A DNA stretch of 64,000 bases from Theristus sp. LFF4_11 (GCA_030248135.1 JASANC010005464.1:1-64000); one strand, 5' to 3'; shown: positions 49,717 to 60,855, numbered from the stretch's first letter. Numbers and translations are program-made. The notes: generated by a model from the sequence alone, not told the origin.

Positions 49717-50577
49717 CAAAGTACTGGAAACAAGAGAACGACGATTCGAAGAGGAAATTGGATGTTTGGACAGCTGTTGAGATGACTGAAGGCTACGCCA
49801 CAAAGCCGATTGTGAAAACGGAGCCACCCGAGGATGAACGCTACTCGCTGACTGACTGGCTGTGCACTGCGCTCGCGTTACTCGTTGGACTTACAATTGG
49901 TTGTTGTTGCTGTTGTTGTTGACGATTTTAGGCGATGTTTTTAGCCAGGCTAAATGCCATGCATGGAGGTTGAAGCGCGCTGACGGGCGTCATTTCGCTA
50001 CACACACGAAGCAAAAGAAAAACAGCGCGCTTCAGTTTTGGAACATACGCACATTCATATGCACGTTCATGTCAGCGCGCGTCAATGCACTTCAGCGCGC
50101 TTGAATGGGCCTTAACCAAGAAAAGCGCACAGAACGCCGTCGAGAAGGGTGCCCATCGAGTTTTGCTCTGTCACTAGCGGTGACAGGGTACTTTTGAATT
50201 GGTAATACAGTGTCGCATTCAAGATATTTTTTGAACTGGCTGATTTCATGGGTTCAGCCTTTCCGTAAACGCAATTATTATAATTGAAGTATGTGTGGCA
50301 TTACCTTCCAGGTTGCATCATGGCGCAAGTGGTGATCAACATAATGCAGCCGTTTCCTCAATCCATTGACGTGAACGTTCGACTAAGCATAGATGACGTC
50401 TACGACGACGCCAGCAGCAGCGCATACGCAGCACACAGCGTCGTCAGAACGTTCAACGTGCATCAGTGGTGTTTGAACGGTCGGCTCGTTGACAGTAAAC
50501 TCTGCAAACTGCTCGCGTCTGTGCAGCGCGCTCGGGCGCAAACCACAGTCAACGAAATACACGTTGATCGTCCGTAA
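49717..50577 (+). CDS. Possible single-pass membrane protein, last two exons
   Basis: I do not recognise the family. Exon 49717-49899 follows the acceptor ttttccag and encodes a hydrophilic, acidic stretch with KPIVKTEPPEDERYS, then the start of a hydrophobic helix (WLCTALALLVGLTIG). Exon 50312-50577 follows ccttccag, completes the helix (CIMAQVVINIM) and encodes about 75 further residues ending VNEIHVDRP and a stop. The joining donor (g|gttgtt) is weak but phase agrees and the joined helix is continuous, suggesting a single-pass protein. If this donor is not used, the first exon ends in six consecutive cysteines and a stop at 49920-49922. The N-terminal exons are not found. The minus strand of the second exon is also open, so the strand choice rests on the phase argument. 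Confidence 0.45.
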
Positions 50578-51187
50578 AATAATCGAAAAAAAAACGGCAA
50601 AAATGATGTACACGGATTGCCTGCGGTTTGTTGCCGGTGGCGTCGTGGCAGTTCTCCAAAACCGAATATCTTAGAAAATAGAAACGATGTGAAAAATTGT
50701 GATTGGTGAATGGTGCCCAATTGGTATGTCGTCTCACTTAGTACAACTACTGTGATATTAATGTACAAACTGCAAATGTCGTGTCATGAAAAGTGTGAGG
50801 TATCAGATGAACAAATGATGTTTTCTTTTTTTGTTTTTCCGAGCGACAAACACTGGTATACAACATTAAAAAGTTTTTTGAGAAGAACGCAAATTGTGTG
50901 GAATATATTTGTTTTGTTAAAACTTTTAAAACAGCAACAGATGGGCGTCATCGTAATACACATGTTCATTCTTTCATTCATCCGCGCAATTATCAATATT
51001 ACAAAACGGTTACCAAACATTTTACCAAAAAATTGTTGTGCTGCCAGTCGTGGAGCACAACATGATGGAGCGCTCATAAAAATGTTTGGTTGATAAAACG
51101 TTTCGGAGCCGTTCACAGTTATGGTGCATAATGAGTTCAATCTGACCCAAGTTATGTCAGAAGTCGTATAGTCCCAGGGTCTAAGTT
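50578..51187. other. Spacer between convergent genes
   Basis: This is AT-rich 3-prime flanking DNA for both neighbours. A long minus-strand frame extends through it from the last GT31 exon but is in a different phase from the one supported by homology; I treat it as non-coding. Confidence 0.5.
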
Positions 51188-53064
51188 TTATCTTGGTGGT
51201 GCAGGTGACGGCGTAGACTCTGGGAATGTTGATCTTTGAATGCAGCCAACGGCGTTTGGAACTGTGGCGTCCAGGCAACATCGCTGGCGCAACTTCCAAA
51301 GTGTCTGGAACAACAGTATAGTTAAAAATGTTGTGAGAAATTTAAAAAAAAACACGGGTCAAATAACACAGCAAACCTCCAGCATTGAAAGCGGCCGGAG
51401 TCCATGTTGTCCGAGGTACGTGGGATCACAGACATCGGCGGCAGGTGGATACGGCACGACCGCACTGCCCGTGATCTGCAGCAGAGTGACGTTGGCGTGT
51501 GCCGCCACCAGACCGGTTGGCACGTCCCAGATTATGAATGACGTCACGTAATCAACGCCAACTTCCGGGATCGCTCGCAACAGCGCCATTGCTGTCTGGA
51601 AACGTGAAACTCGTGAAACTGGAACAATGCGGCGAAACAGCTCGTTTTCTCGTTCGTTCTCGAGTTTAGTACAACATTTAGGTCGAAAATTTTGAGCACT
51701 GTTCACGAAGTGTTTAGCCATTGATTAAGCCAAATTGTCTTTTGAAAACGTTGAAATTTATATGCATAGTAATTTTGATTTTTTGATTCACAGTTCAACA
51801 GCATATTTGATTCCCGGTAAAAAATCGGACAAACTCAAAAAGGACAATGATCGTCAGCGGCTGCGCTTGTGAAGGACAATTTGCAATCTTGGTCTTCAAG
51901 ACGCTGCTGTGTTAGTGTGCTTGGCTGTTTTTTAATGTAATTTTAACACTGTTAATAATAAACATTTTTTTGAACTGTTTCCCAAATTTCAGACGTAAAC
52001 ATTGAACTGAGCTTGTGAACTAGCCGTCTTTCCTATATTGTAGTTTTTTATGAGACACCCTGTATACATTCAGAGGTGTATTCGCTTTCGGAGATAAAAC
52101 TTTTGACCAACCATGGGGTTGACCATCTGAAAGTTGCCACTGCAGTAATGACCCAAGAATGGCCAAGGCCATTGCTCTTCCGACACGTAGTACTTGCCTT
52201 GTTGACGGATGGTGGCTGAAAATTGAGAAAGAAAAAAACATTCAACGAAATCGCATCAGAGAACAGACTGAAGTGAGAGAGTTTTTGAAATGGACATTAT
52301 TAAAACTACACATCAACGAAACGCTGGTGACAAACGGTTGGTGTAATTGATGAATATCATGCTGCACGCCTTGACGAGCCCGTCCAGGTGCTGCTGGTTG
52401 TGCTCGATGTAGCGCTGGATTCTGTCCACGAACAGCACGGTGTCCTCGTCTGCGGCGGCCGCAAACGGAACATGCGCACAATGTTCGGCGTAATACGACA
52501 GATACGACCACCATTTGTACACCAGATTATTGTATCTGCGTTTATTGACATTATTTTCGTCATGTACATCAAATCAGTGATCATCAGAATATCAGCGGCA
52601 ATAATCAGAAATGCGACACCTGTCAACAAAGTTCGCTTGTAGCATGTCGCCATATCGATTGTGCTCGTTGATGACCGCTTGAAAGTCGAGCATTTTCGTT
52701 TTGTTTCTTCGCGTCGGCTCCGTCCACGGATGCGGCAGGCCGACGCTGAACTCGACACGGACGCCGTGACTCCGCCCAATTGACGCGTACGTCCGTCGGA
52801 TCATCTGACGGTACTCGAAGTTCTCCGTCGTTAATCCTGAAAATTTGCCAGCTGTCGCTGAAAGCCGGCGCCTCGAATACATTTGCCTCAACGTTTTTTT
52901 TTTCAATTTTTTATTTGCCTGACAAAATGTAGATGATCAGTTTTGGACGCTCGCTTGGTGGCAAGCGCGGGTCGCACGCGTTCGAATGCAGCAGAAAACG
53001 GAATGGGTGAAAGGTGTCGTTTGTGGCCTTCAATGCTGATTCCATTCCATTTTGATCGTTTTGC
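51188..53064 (-). CDS. GT31-family beta-1,3-galactosyltransferase-like, six exons, N terminus missing
   Basis: Minus-strand exons: 53064-52919, 52836-52620, 52535-52336, 52215-52112, 51595-51377 and 51304-51188. They join in phase to 333 residues plus stop. GT31 hallmarks in order: RPKLIIYILSG followed by ENFEYRQMIRRTY (family: R-x-IR-x-TW), YGDMLQANFVDRYNNLVYKW (family: DF-D-Y-NLTLKT), DEDTVLFVD at the place of the metal-binding DDD, KYYVSEEQWPWPFLGHYCSG (family: YP-Y-SG), then IPEVGVDYVTS where EDV-TG is usual, and a C-terminal HGLRPLSMLE. GT31 enzymes transfer Gal or GlcNAc in beta-1,3 linkage in the Golgi as type II membrane proteins. The cytosolic/anchor exon is not found upstream. Intron 1 appears GC-AG. 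A composite transposon abuts the first exon found. The changed EDV motif means activity is uncertain. Confidence 0.87.
52039..52066. repeat. Isolated transposon terminus in a GT31 intron
   Basis: The word attgtagttttttatgagac, followed by accctgtata, is the reverse complement of the terminus at 45195 next to composite copy B. No partner end is nearby. It is either a solo remnant or one end of a much larger, broken element. Confidence 0.45.
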
Positions 53065-53934
53065 CTGAAGTGCAATATCATGCGGATGCGCGAGCGAGCG
53101 GAGCGAGCGGATAGCGCATCACGCATTATATGAGCCGTTATCCTCTCGCGCGCGTTTTTCAAATTTCATCAGCGTCCTGCGCGAACCTATTAATAAGCCA
53201 CAAACCTGTTTCTGTGCACACGCAACAAACAAGTTGTGTTTGGAGCCGCGAAAAAATTTTTATCGGACGACTTTTCATACGCTGTAGACACGAAAAACCT
53301 ATTCTGAAATTGATGTTACTTATTTTTCTATCTCTTTTTTTTTCAGGTATGTAATCAACATGTGTTCGCCCTTTCAGTTTTCACCTGCGACACTTTCACA
53401 GTCTAGCTAGAATGTTTCCTGGGGTAATTTCATCCGTAGATTTTGCTCTTTAGGTTAATTTTTTGCCCCGACCCCTTTTTTGGGTAAAAAATTGGGCATT
53501 TTTAAAAGTTCGCAGGGTTTTCATCGGGTTTTAAGTGTTCGCCCTTTCAATTTTTATCTGGGACACTTTCACAGTTGAACAAAAATGTTTCCTAGGGTAA
53601 TTTCATCCGTAGATTTGGAAAAATAAGTCAATTTTTTGCCCCGACCCCTTTTTGGGGTAAAAATTGGGTTTTTTTGAAAGTTCGCAGGGTTGTCACTTGG
53701 TTTTAAGTGTTCGCCCTTTCAATTTTTAGCTGGGACACTTTCACAGTTGAACAAAAAATTTTCCTCGGTTAAATTCATCCGTAGATTCTGAAAATTTAGT
53801 TTATTCTTTGCCCGGGCATTTTTTGGGTCAAAATTGTGCATTTTTTGAAAATTCGTAGCATTTTGACTGGGTATCATTTTTTCAGTCTTACAAATTTTGT
53901 CTGAGCTACGAAAAATAGCAGAAATGTTTAGTCC

Positions 53935-54910
53935 GTAGGAATTCAATGCGCTGATCACGGATTTTGGGTTAGTTTTCTTACGTGAGCAACTCTAGATGCT
54001 GAATCGTGATGACTTCGGTCGAATCGGCCGTGGAAGTTGGCGAAATCGGTCCAGGAACGAAAAACAAGAAAAGGGTGTTTTCCAAGGTAATTCAATGCGC
54101 TGATCACGAATTTTGGGTTAGTTTTCTTATGTGAGCAACTCTAGATACCGAATCGTGACGATTTCGGGCGAATCGGCCGTGGAAATTGGCGAAATCGGTC
54201 CAGGAACGAAAAACAAGAAAAGGGTGTTTTCCAGGGTAATTCAATGCGCTGATAACGAATTTTGAGTTAGTTTTCTTACGTGAGCAACTCTATATGCTGA
54301 ATCGGGACGATTTCGGGCAAATCGGCCGTGGAATTTGGCGAAATCGGTCCAGAAACGAAAAACAAGAAAAGGCTGTTTTCCAGGGTAATTCAATGCACTG
54401 ATCACGGATTTTGGGTTAGTTTTTTTATGTGAGCAACTTTAGATGCTGAATCGTGACGATTTCGGGCGAATCGGCCGTGGAAGTTGGCGAAATTGGTCCA
54501 GGAACGAAAAACAAGAAAAGGGTGTTTTCCAGGGTAATTCAATCCGCTGATCACGAATTTTGGGTTAGTTTTTATACGTGAGCAACTCTAGATACTGAAT
54601 CGTGACGATTTCGGGCGAATCGGCCGTGGAAATTGGCGAAATCGGTCCAGAAATGAAAAACGAGAAAACGATTTTTCCAGGGTAATTCAATGTGCTGATC
54701 ACGGATTTTGGGTTAGTTTTCTTGTATGAGCAACTCTAGATACTGAATCGTGACGATTTATGGCGAATCGGCCGTGGAATTTAGCGAAACCGGCCCAGAA
54801 ATGAAAAACAAGAAAACGGTGTTTTCCATGGTAATTCATTACGCCGATCACGGCTTTTGGGTCAGTTTTTCTTTTGTGAGCCATTCTAGGTACTGAATCG
54901 TGACGATTTT
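53935..54910. repeat. ~149-bp tandem array, about seven units (copy C)
   Basis: Starts near 53940, 54090, 54239, 54387, 54538, 54686 and 54832. The final unit, next to a nnatggcataagagaaatc stretch, is the same degenerate boundary unit as in copies A and B, so unit number differs between copies while the edge units are conserved. Confidence 0.85.
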
Positions 54911-55153
54911 GGGGAATCGGCCGTAGAAATGGCATAAGAGAAATCGGCCTAAAAAACGAAAAATGAAAAACCTGAGTTGCCCGGGGTTTAGAAGAATGTG
55001 TGACCAACGAATTGTGATTTTGGTCCGACCTTCGGGGCTTATGTAAAAGTCAGAATATTATCTAAAAATGCGGGAGACGCATAAAAAAGGAGGAATATGG
55101 CCTTGTGTAAGCAGTGAAAGACTTGGCTCGACAACGCTTTTCAAGTCTCTGAT

Positions 55154-55699
55154 GTGGTACACACGGATACAAGTACATTAGGGTCATATTTTTGCGCCGC
55201 GTTTTTTTTTGAAGCACGCCCCCCACCGATTCCGGAAACCCGAAGGTACCAAACTCCGGTAGGATTGGGGAATGGACGGCTCACCATCCCGTGGAACCAA
55301 TACTCTCGGCACGTGAGGGGGACAGCCTCAAAGCCCCGCTCTGTCCTGGGGGCACCAGTGATCTTAGCCCGATTTCGGTTTCGGTGGCCTGCGGTCGCTA
55401 TATCCCCGGAGGGCAGCGAATCCGAAAGTTTCCGTTTTCGTTTTCGTTTTGCTGAAAAGCGTAAAACTTTGAAGTTATTTTTTAATTGTCCTCTTCGATT
55501 TAATCTAAAATCACGCCATGTGCGAAATTCTGTAAATTCTGTGCAAAAACAGAAAAATCAGAGATTGCAAAACATTGTTGCATGTAGCTTTTTCGTTGTT
55601 GTTAACGTACGCACCGCTGTGTACACACCAGCACCAGTGACAAAAAAGAGCTGTCTTCCGTTGATTTTCACCTTTTTTACCGGTGTCACCTTCAACTAG
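55154..55699 (+). CDS. Unrecognised ORF in composite copy C (181 codons open)
   Basis: Homologous along its length with the ORF at 35564-36004, here open further upstream through a FFFEARPPPIPETRRYQT stretch. No ATG begins the long version; the frame opens at GTG, so the true start, if any, is unknown. A one-base difference near 55345 relative to copy A changes the local frame (copy A has an extra G in the ggggggc run), so the two proteins differ between the SVLG and YISPEG/YIPGG parts. I do not recognise a domain. Confidence 0.28.
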   Translation: MVHTDTSTLGSYFCAAFFFEARPPPIPETRRYQTPVGLGNGRLTIPWNQYSRHVRGTASKPRSVLGAPVILARFRFRWPAVAISPEGSESESFRFRFRFAEKRKTLKLFFNCPLRFNLKSRHVRNSVNSVQKQKNQRLQNIVACSFFVVVNVRTAVYTPAPVTKKSCLPLIFTFFTGVTFN

Positions 55700-56088
55700 T
55701 GTGGCAGGATAAACCGTCTGTCCCGTGAGTCATTGCCTTTGCCACAGGAGACCTTGCGTTCCGCAATGCTTCTGCGATACAATTTGTCCTGAACAAACCA
55801 GTGTCAGCGAGCTAAAGTCTGATTGTTATTTTAGTAGTTTTAGTGGTCGCTAAATGCCCGAAATCCGCAAATGTGAAAGGTCATTTGTCTACAATACAAA
55901 GTACGAGGGTTGCCATGTGCAACCGAAATCATAAATAAAGGGCGCAAAAATATGACTCTTATGTACTTGTATCCGTGTGTACCACATCAGAGACTTGAAA
56001 AGCGTTGTCGAGCCAAGTCTTTCACTGCTTACACAAGGCCATATTCCTCCTTTTTTATGCGTCTCCCGCATTTTTAGATTAAGCATAT

Positions 56089-56262
<174 letters not shown>

Positions 56263-56300
56263 AACAACTTAACCCTTTATTTAGTAGCCAGTAGTCACTG

Positions 56301-56516
56301 ATGACGTCATTGTTCTTGTGTATTAGCATAGCCATTTCAATAAGCATCACGATTGCGCAGACACACAGCAAGATTGATCTTGAGTTCGCAGAGGAAAAAT
56401 TTCTGGTTATGTACATCTTGCAGTCGTTTGATCAGATCCACATGCAGAACGCCATAGTCATGTCCATCCATAACTGCGGCTGTGGTGATGGCATCAGTTC
56501 AGCTAACGCCACATGA
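56301..56516. other. Ambiguous coding-like segment
   Basis: The plus strand is open from an ATG for 71 codons; the first 20 residues (MTSLFLCISIAISISITIAQ) look like a signal peptide. The minus strand is also open from an acceptor-like ccgcag near 56478, reading MDGHDYGVLHVDLIKRL and further. Only one can be coding and neither matches a family I know. The minus-strand version could in principle be an exon of the upstream part of the GT31 gene, but it lacks a membrane anchor. Confidence 0.25.
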
Positions 56517-56741
56517 AACCGGCAATCTAATCGAAGAATAGGGACATCTGATGGTCTGTTGAGAAATTTAAACAGTACGACAGTTTTTTTCAGTGCCAAC
56601 GTGTGTCGCATAAAAAGATAGGCACCGCTAGTTTCATGGATTTCTTTTGCGAACGTCATTTCAACAACAACCGCGACAGTGTTTCTATTGTTGAAAACAT
56701 GTTCTGTGTGTATCATTGAACGTTATTGTTCACACAATGTA

Positions 56742-57485
56742 CAGGGTGTCCCAGCTACATGTAGATGTACAACATTTGTTTTTGTAAATACGCGTGCGTG
56801 CATTGCCCAATTTTTATAATTTTTTCAGCGTTTCTAGTAAAGACTTCGGGAATTTGTTTGACACTAACAACGTTCCGATACGTTGAATATAACCTGACTT
56901 ATAAGCATTTGGATAAAATACACAATTTTTCAATTGCCGCCCGCACCGGTGCGCGACTGGCTGGACACTCAGTTTGACCAGCGCTGGGTCGGCCGCGGTG
57001 GGCCAATTGTCTGGCCTGCACGTTCGCCTGACTCACAGCGTGCCACTATTGGCTCTGGGGGCCTGTAAAGCACCGTGTTTATGAGACCCACCCAGCATCC
57101 ATCGATGAGCTGATTGTGGCCATCGGTGAAACTGTGGGCGAAATCAGCGACGAAGAGCGCCTGTCAGGTGTTTTGGATTTCGACAGACAAATGACAAACT
57201 AATTGAAAGAGAGGGCCAGCACATTGAGCACAATTAGACGGTTGATATTTTGAGTATGTGAGTGTTTGATTTGTTTTTTCTGCTCTCTGCTCGTTCATTT
57301 TTTGTGAAAGTGAGGTTTTTTTAAAACTGCCATAACTTGTGCCATGTTTGCTGAAACATAAAAATTCTGGTGCCAAACAATTCCCGAAATCTTTTTCACA
57401 AACGTTGAAAAAATTATCAACATAGGTCAACGCACGCGCGCATACTTAAAAAAACAAATGTTGTACATCTAGCTGGGACACCCTG
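56742..57485. mobile_element. Tc1/mariner-like deletion derivative, copy 2
   Basis: TA-flanked inverted ends cagggtgtcccagct and agctgggacaccctg. The interior matches 28647-29391 in the opposite orientation. It has nearly the same length (744 versus 745 bp), so both derive from one internally deleted parent. Confidence 0.85.
56935..57238 (+). pseudogene. Frameshifted DDE transposase fragment
   Basis: Reads [20 protein letters not shown] and WPARSPD, then loses frame relative to the copy at 28900-29205, which continues [10 protein letters not shown]. Later homologous parts ([17 protein letters not shown]) are still visible in another frame. Broken and N-terminally truncated, hence inactive. 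Confidence 0.75.
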
Positions 57486-58100
57486 TACATACGATAGAGC
57501 CCAGTGTGATAAAAAAACTGTTGACAGACATAACCACCGCCTATGTGGTGCACATGACATGACAGTTGGACAGAACACAGAACGCCATTCCTTCATTCAC
57601 GAAGAAAGAAGAATCTGCAGAAAGAAACAGTTTATCTAGCAAGCAACAGGTTGGTGACACATAATCAAACCGAATTTGTTTTCAAAGAACCAAAGATCAT
57701 CTAGAAACGCTGCGCTCCATGAACCGCAACTGGATGGTGGATGCTTGCCTTGGTGGATGCCTACATATGCAGGTGTTGAAAATAAATGTTGTACTTCGAA
57801 ATTTTGTGAACAAATATTACAAACAAACCAAACGCGGACCACAAGGTTTTGTATGTACGTTTGTTCAGCTTACATGTGTGGAGTGTGAGGCAATTACGCA
57901 TGTATTGCAAATTTGCGTTCCTAATTTCTCTGCTTCAGAGGGAAGGTTGTTTTCACAGGACAGTCAGAGGTTGCTTTCAGATACCTTCAGATTAGTCAAC
58001 TTTCCGCTGCACTGCACCTGATTATATCCGCTGGACAGAAATTTTGCTGTTTGCTTCATTGAATTTTTTATGTGTGAAAAATAAAGTGTGACTAGAAAAA
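57486..58100. other. Spacer left of the LTR retrotransposon
   Basis: Short frames on both strands only; no recognised domain. It ends at an A run directly before the LTR. Confidence 0.5.
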
Positions 58101-58509
58101 TGAAATGGACCTCCTTAGATGTAATGGTCACTCTAGACTGCCGAAAACAATCCGAGCGGTTGTGTTTGAAGACGTGTGCGTGACAAGGATGTGTGTGTGC
58201 GTGGGTGTGTCTCACAATTAAATATCAATTTCTTTTGTTGTTATTGTTATTCAACTCGTCGATAAAACGGCCAGTCCTCTTTTTCTCTTTTACTTCGTTA
58301 ATCCGGTCAGTTCACTTTTTAGTACGAAACAATGAAGTGGTTAACAAAACGGGACCTGGATAAAACGAAACGAACAAAAGAACTCAAACTCGGTGGACTG
58401 GGCAAATAAAACACGCTCCCAGCCCTTATAACACGACAAACACCGTAACCCAACAACCTGCATACACAAAAGGTACACAAAAAGGCGGCTGCTTAAACAT
58501 GCCATTACA
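58101..58509 (-). repeat. 3-prime LTR (left copy)
   Basis: In element orientation it would begin TGTAATGGC at 58509 and end CCATTTCA at 58101, giving the TG...CA form. The 58509 edge is inferred from the adjacent purine tract, since the right LTR is cut by the window edge. A second TGTAATGGC with its own purine tract lies at 58834, so an LTR of about 734 bp is the alternative. Confidence 0.65.
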
Positions 58510-58525
58510 GTACCTCCCCTTCACT
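58510..58525 (-). promoter_or_regulatory. Candidate polypurine tract
   Basis: On the minus strand this reads gtgaaggggaggtac immediately before the LTR start. Such tracts prime plus-strand DNA synthesis in LTR elements. A comparable tract (gggggagtagggtcc) precedes the second LTR-start-like word at 58834. Confidence 0.5.
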
Positions 58526-60855
58526 TCGTGACTGCCACTGTCACGACAAGACGGTGCCGGTCAATGAAGTGTCGGTTCGGCTGAACGCACGTCCAGAACA
58601 GCCTCAATAAAACAACAAAACAACAAAACAACAAAACCCAAATCACAACCAAACAGCATCAAGAACGCAGAAGCGTTAACCAATCAAACAAGACCACAAT
58701 TATTACTCAAAAAAGAGTAGCTTAGCGTCTGCACGCACGCACCCTGTTATACGCAGTCAAACCGCACACTCTCAGCACGCACAGAGGCCACCGTCACAAA
58801 GCCCAAGCACGAGGCTTAAGTAGGCCATTACAGGACCCTACTCCCCCATACGGAGCGACCTCGCGACGATTTTCTCCCTACGTAGCCGAGTGTCGGAATC
58901 CTACGCAACCACGAGAACATGCCAGAGGCTTGCACAAGCTCCTGAATAATACAAACAAAACGAAACACAAGGTTACCAAATTACACGCACATTTCAACCA
59001 AACAATCAATCTACCGGAAACATGAAACAAAACAAACTGTTAGAATCACTGTTGCCTGAAATCCTTGAAATTTACACAAACTTGAAACCTTGAACTGCAA
59101 ACACGGAAAACCTAAAATTCAAGAACTGCAAAGACCCGAAAAAATCAATACCATGAAACTACAAAACTGGAAAACTTGAAAACAATTACAACATATTTGA
59201 TACAAAGCTAAACTACTTCTGTACCGGGGGCCTCGCAACTTGACAAAACAAATCAAAAATACTGAAAATAATGAACTGCGAAACAAATTCAAAATTTTGT
59301 TTGACATTGACGAAACTGTTACTGAAAGGTGGCCAGTGATTTAAACGAACAAACCAAAAAGCGGAAACCCAAACGGCAAAATAAAACAAACAATTGAGAT
59401 TTCTGAGACCCGAGGAAACATTGAAAAACACAAACAGGCTGAATTTAAAACTCAAGAAAATTTTACTGACTGAAAACACCTGAACTACCATTAAACCTGT
59501 TTACTCTTACCATACGAATAAATCACCATTTCAGTAGCTCGACAATTGAATTATTTATTGTTCCATTGCTGAAATGTTATTGTTCTGTTGAATTGCTGAA
59601 TGAATTGCTGTTGAACAGTTGCAGTTGAAAATCGACGATCATCGATAACAGTCACCCTCTCCCCAGGATGAAAACGGGGGTTCCCGACGCTTCGAATCCA
59701 CCACCGCCCCCCTTTCAGCTTGCGACGACCCCGGCGCAACCACAACTGCTCAGTGTTTGCGAATTTGAACTCCATTATTTTTCGTCGCCATCCGCATCTC
59801 ACCGCTCGTCCATCCATCGTCGCCGATTTCAAGCCCTCCATGACCTCGTACTGCTGTTTTCCGACCTCAGATCGCTGCTCCTGCATCTGCAACCATTTAG
59901 TTTGATGCTTTCATGCAAATTCAGAATGCAGAACCACACAACAGCAACCGTTCATCATAGAAGTCGATTGTAACATCTTCAGTTGTCGTCACTCCAATTC
60001 ACCAACATCAGAATCAAGCAGACACGCGGTATTTTTGCAGGGCTATGACTGGCCAGGTCGCACCACAGCAAACTTCCATGCGCTGCACAAGATGAAAACT
60101 GCATTTTTGATGTCAGACAAATCATTGGTCCTCAGGCCATCCACCATCACCGCCGCTAAAGTTGTGGCAAACCAAACTGGAGCTGGCGCTATACACTCGA
60201 CAAAGTGACCACCGGTGGATTTAAAGCTGCCCACCACTCCATTGGCTCACGTAGATCATTTAGTAGCGCGTCAGTGGATTTTACGTGCCCTGCTCAACAT
60301 TGTCCTCCATGACAAAGCAGATCCATCCCCATCGTGCAGACGACAGCGCTCTGACACCTTTTGTCTCCTTTCCGTGCAACGACTGAACTGACGATCGTCA
60401 CACTCAACGCACCATCCAAAAACAACTGCTGTTTTGCCGGCAAATTTGTGGCTCTAGAATTCTGAAGTGGGCAATTGTCATCGGCGTTTCAGTCGAGCAG
60501 AAAATCTTCCGGACACACAACTCTATTGCGTTGCGACGTTTACTCTGTTGTTCCATAACTGTTGATGGTGTAATCGAACAAAACATCAGATTCGCCGGCT
60601 GCTCCCAGGTGTTTCAGTCGCTCCAAACAATTCCATTTACGCTTTTACTGCTGCTGCTGATTTTCGCCGCCAACTATCCAGAAATTGGCAAAAACGACAT
60701 GGAACTTGGCAGCTGCTGGATATACCGACCATCCAAGCCCAGTCAAACAAAACGATGAAGTAAGACGATAACAGCGGCTTCCATTGGCAGCAACGAAACA
60801 AAACAGTGGCTGTTGGTTTTCCAATCTTTCCTCGGTCTCTCGTTCCTCCTCCATC
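58526..60855 (-). other. Non-coding 3-prime part of the LTR element
   Basis: About 2.3 kb with short frames only. On the minus strand 59892-59551 is open and arginine-rich, ending in FHPGERVTVIDD, faintly like an integrase tail, but this is too weak to annotate. No YxDD, HHCC or DDE motif was found. Confidence 0.6.

Larger units (their letters stand above)
53072..56079. mobile_element. Composite repeat element, copy C (most complete)
   Basis: It has the hairpin start (catgcggatgcgcg), the leader (from about 53195, ataagccacaaacctg), an array of about seven units (53935-54910), and the complete inverted-repeat unit (55057-56079) with the longer version of the ORF. An extra duplication of the leader block (gtgttcgccctttcaatttt) occurs at about 53541 and 53709. 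The left edge lies about ten bases from the acceptor of the first GT31 exon found. The right edge runs into an AATC microsatellite. Confidence 0.78.

Noticed and set aside
50784..51299. 171-codon minus-strand frame overlapping the last GT31 exon
   Set aside because: The GT31 exon is supported in another frame by phase and by the C-terminal family pattern; this frame continues into AT-rich DNA.
52020..52245. Minus-strand frames that look like transposon-end translations
   Set aside because: The third frame of 52215-52112 encodes the missing GT31 motif (EEQWPWPFLGHYCSG), so this part is a host exon; only 52039-52066 is transposon-like.
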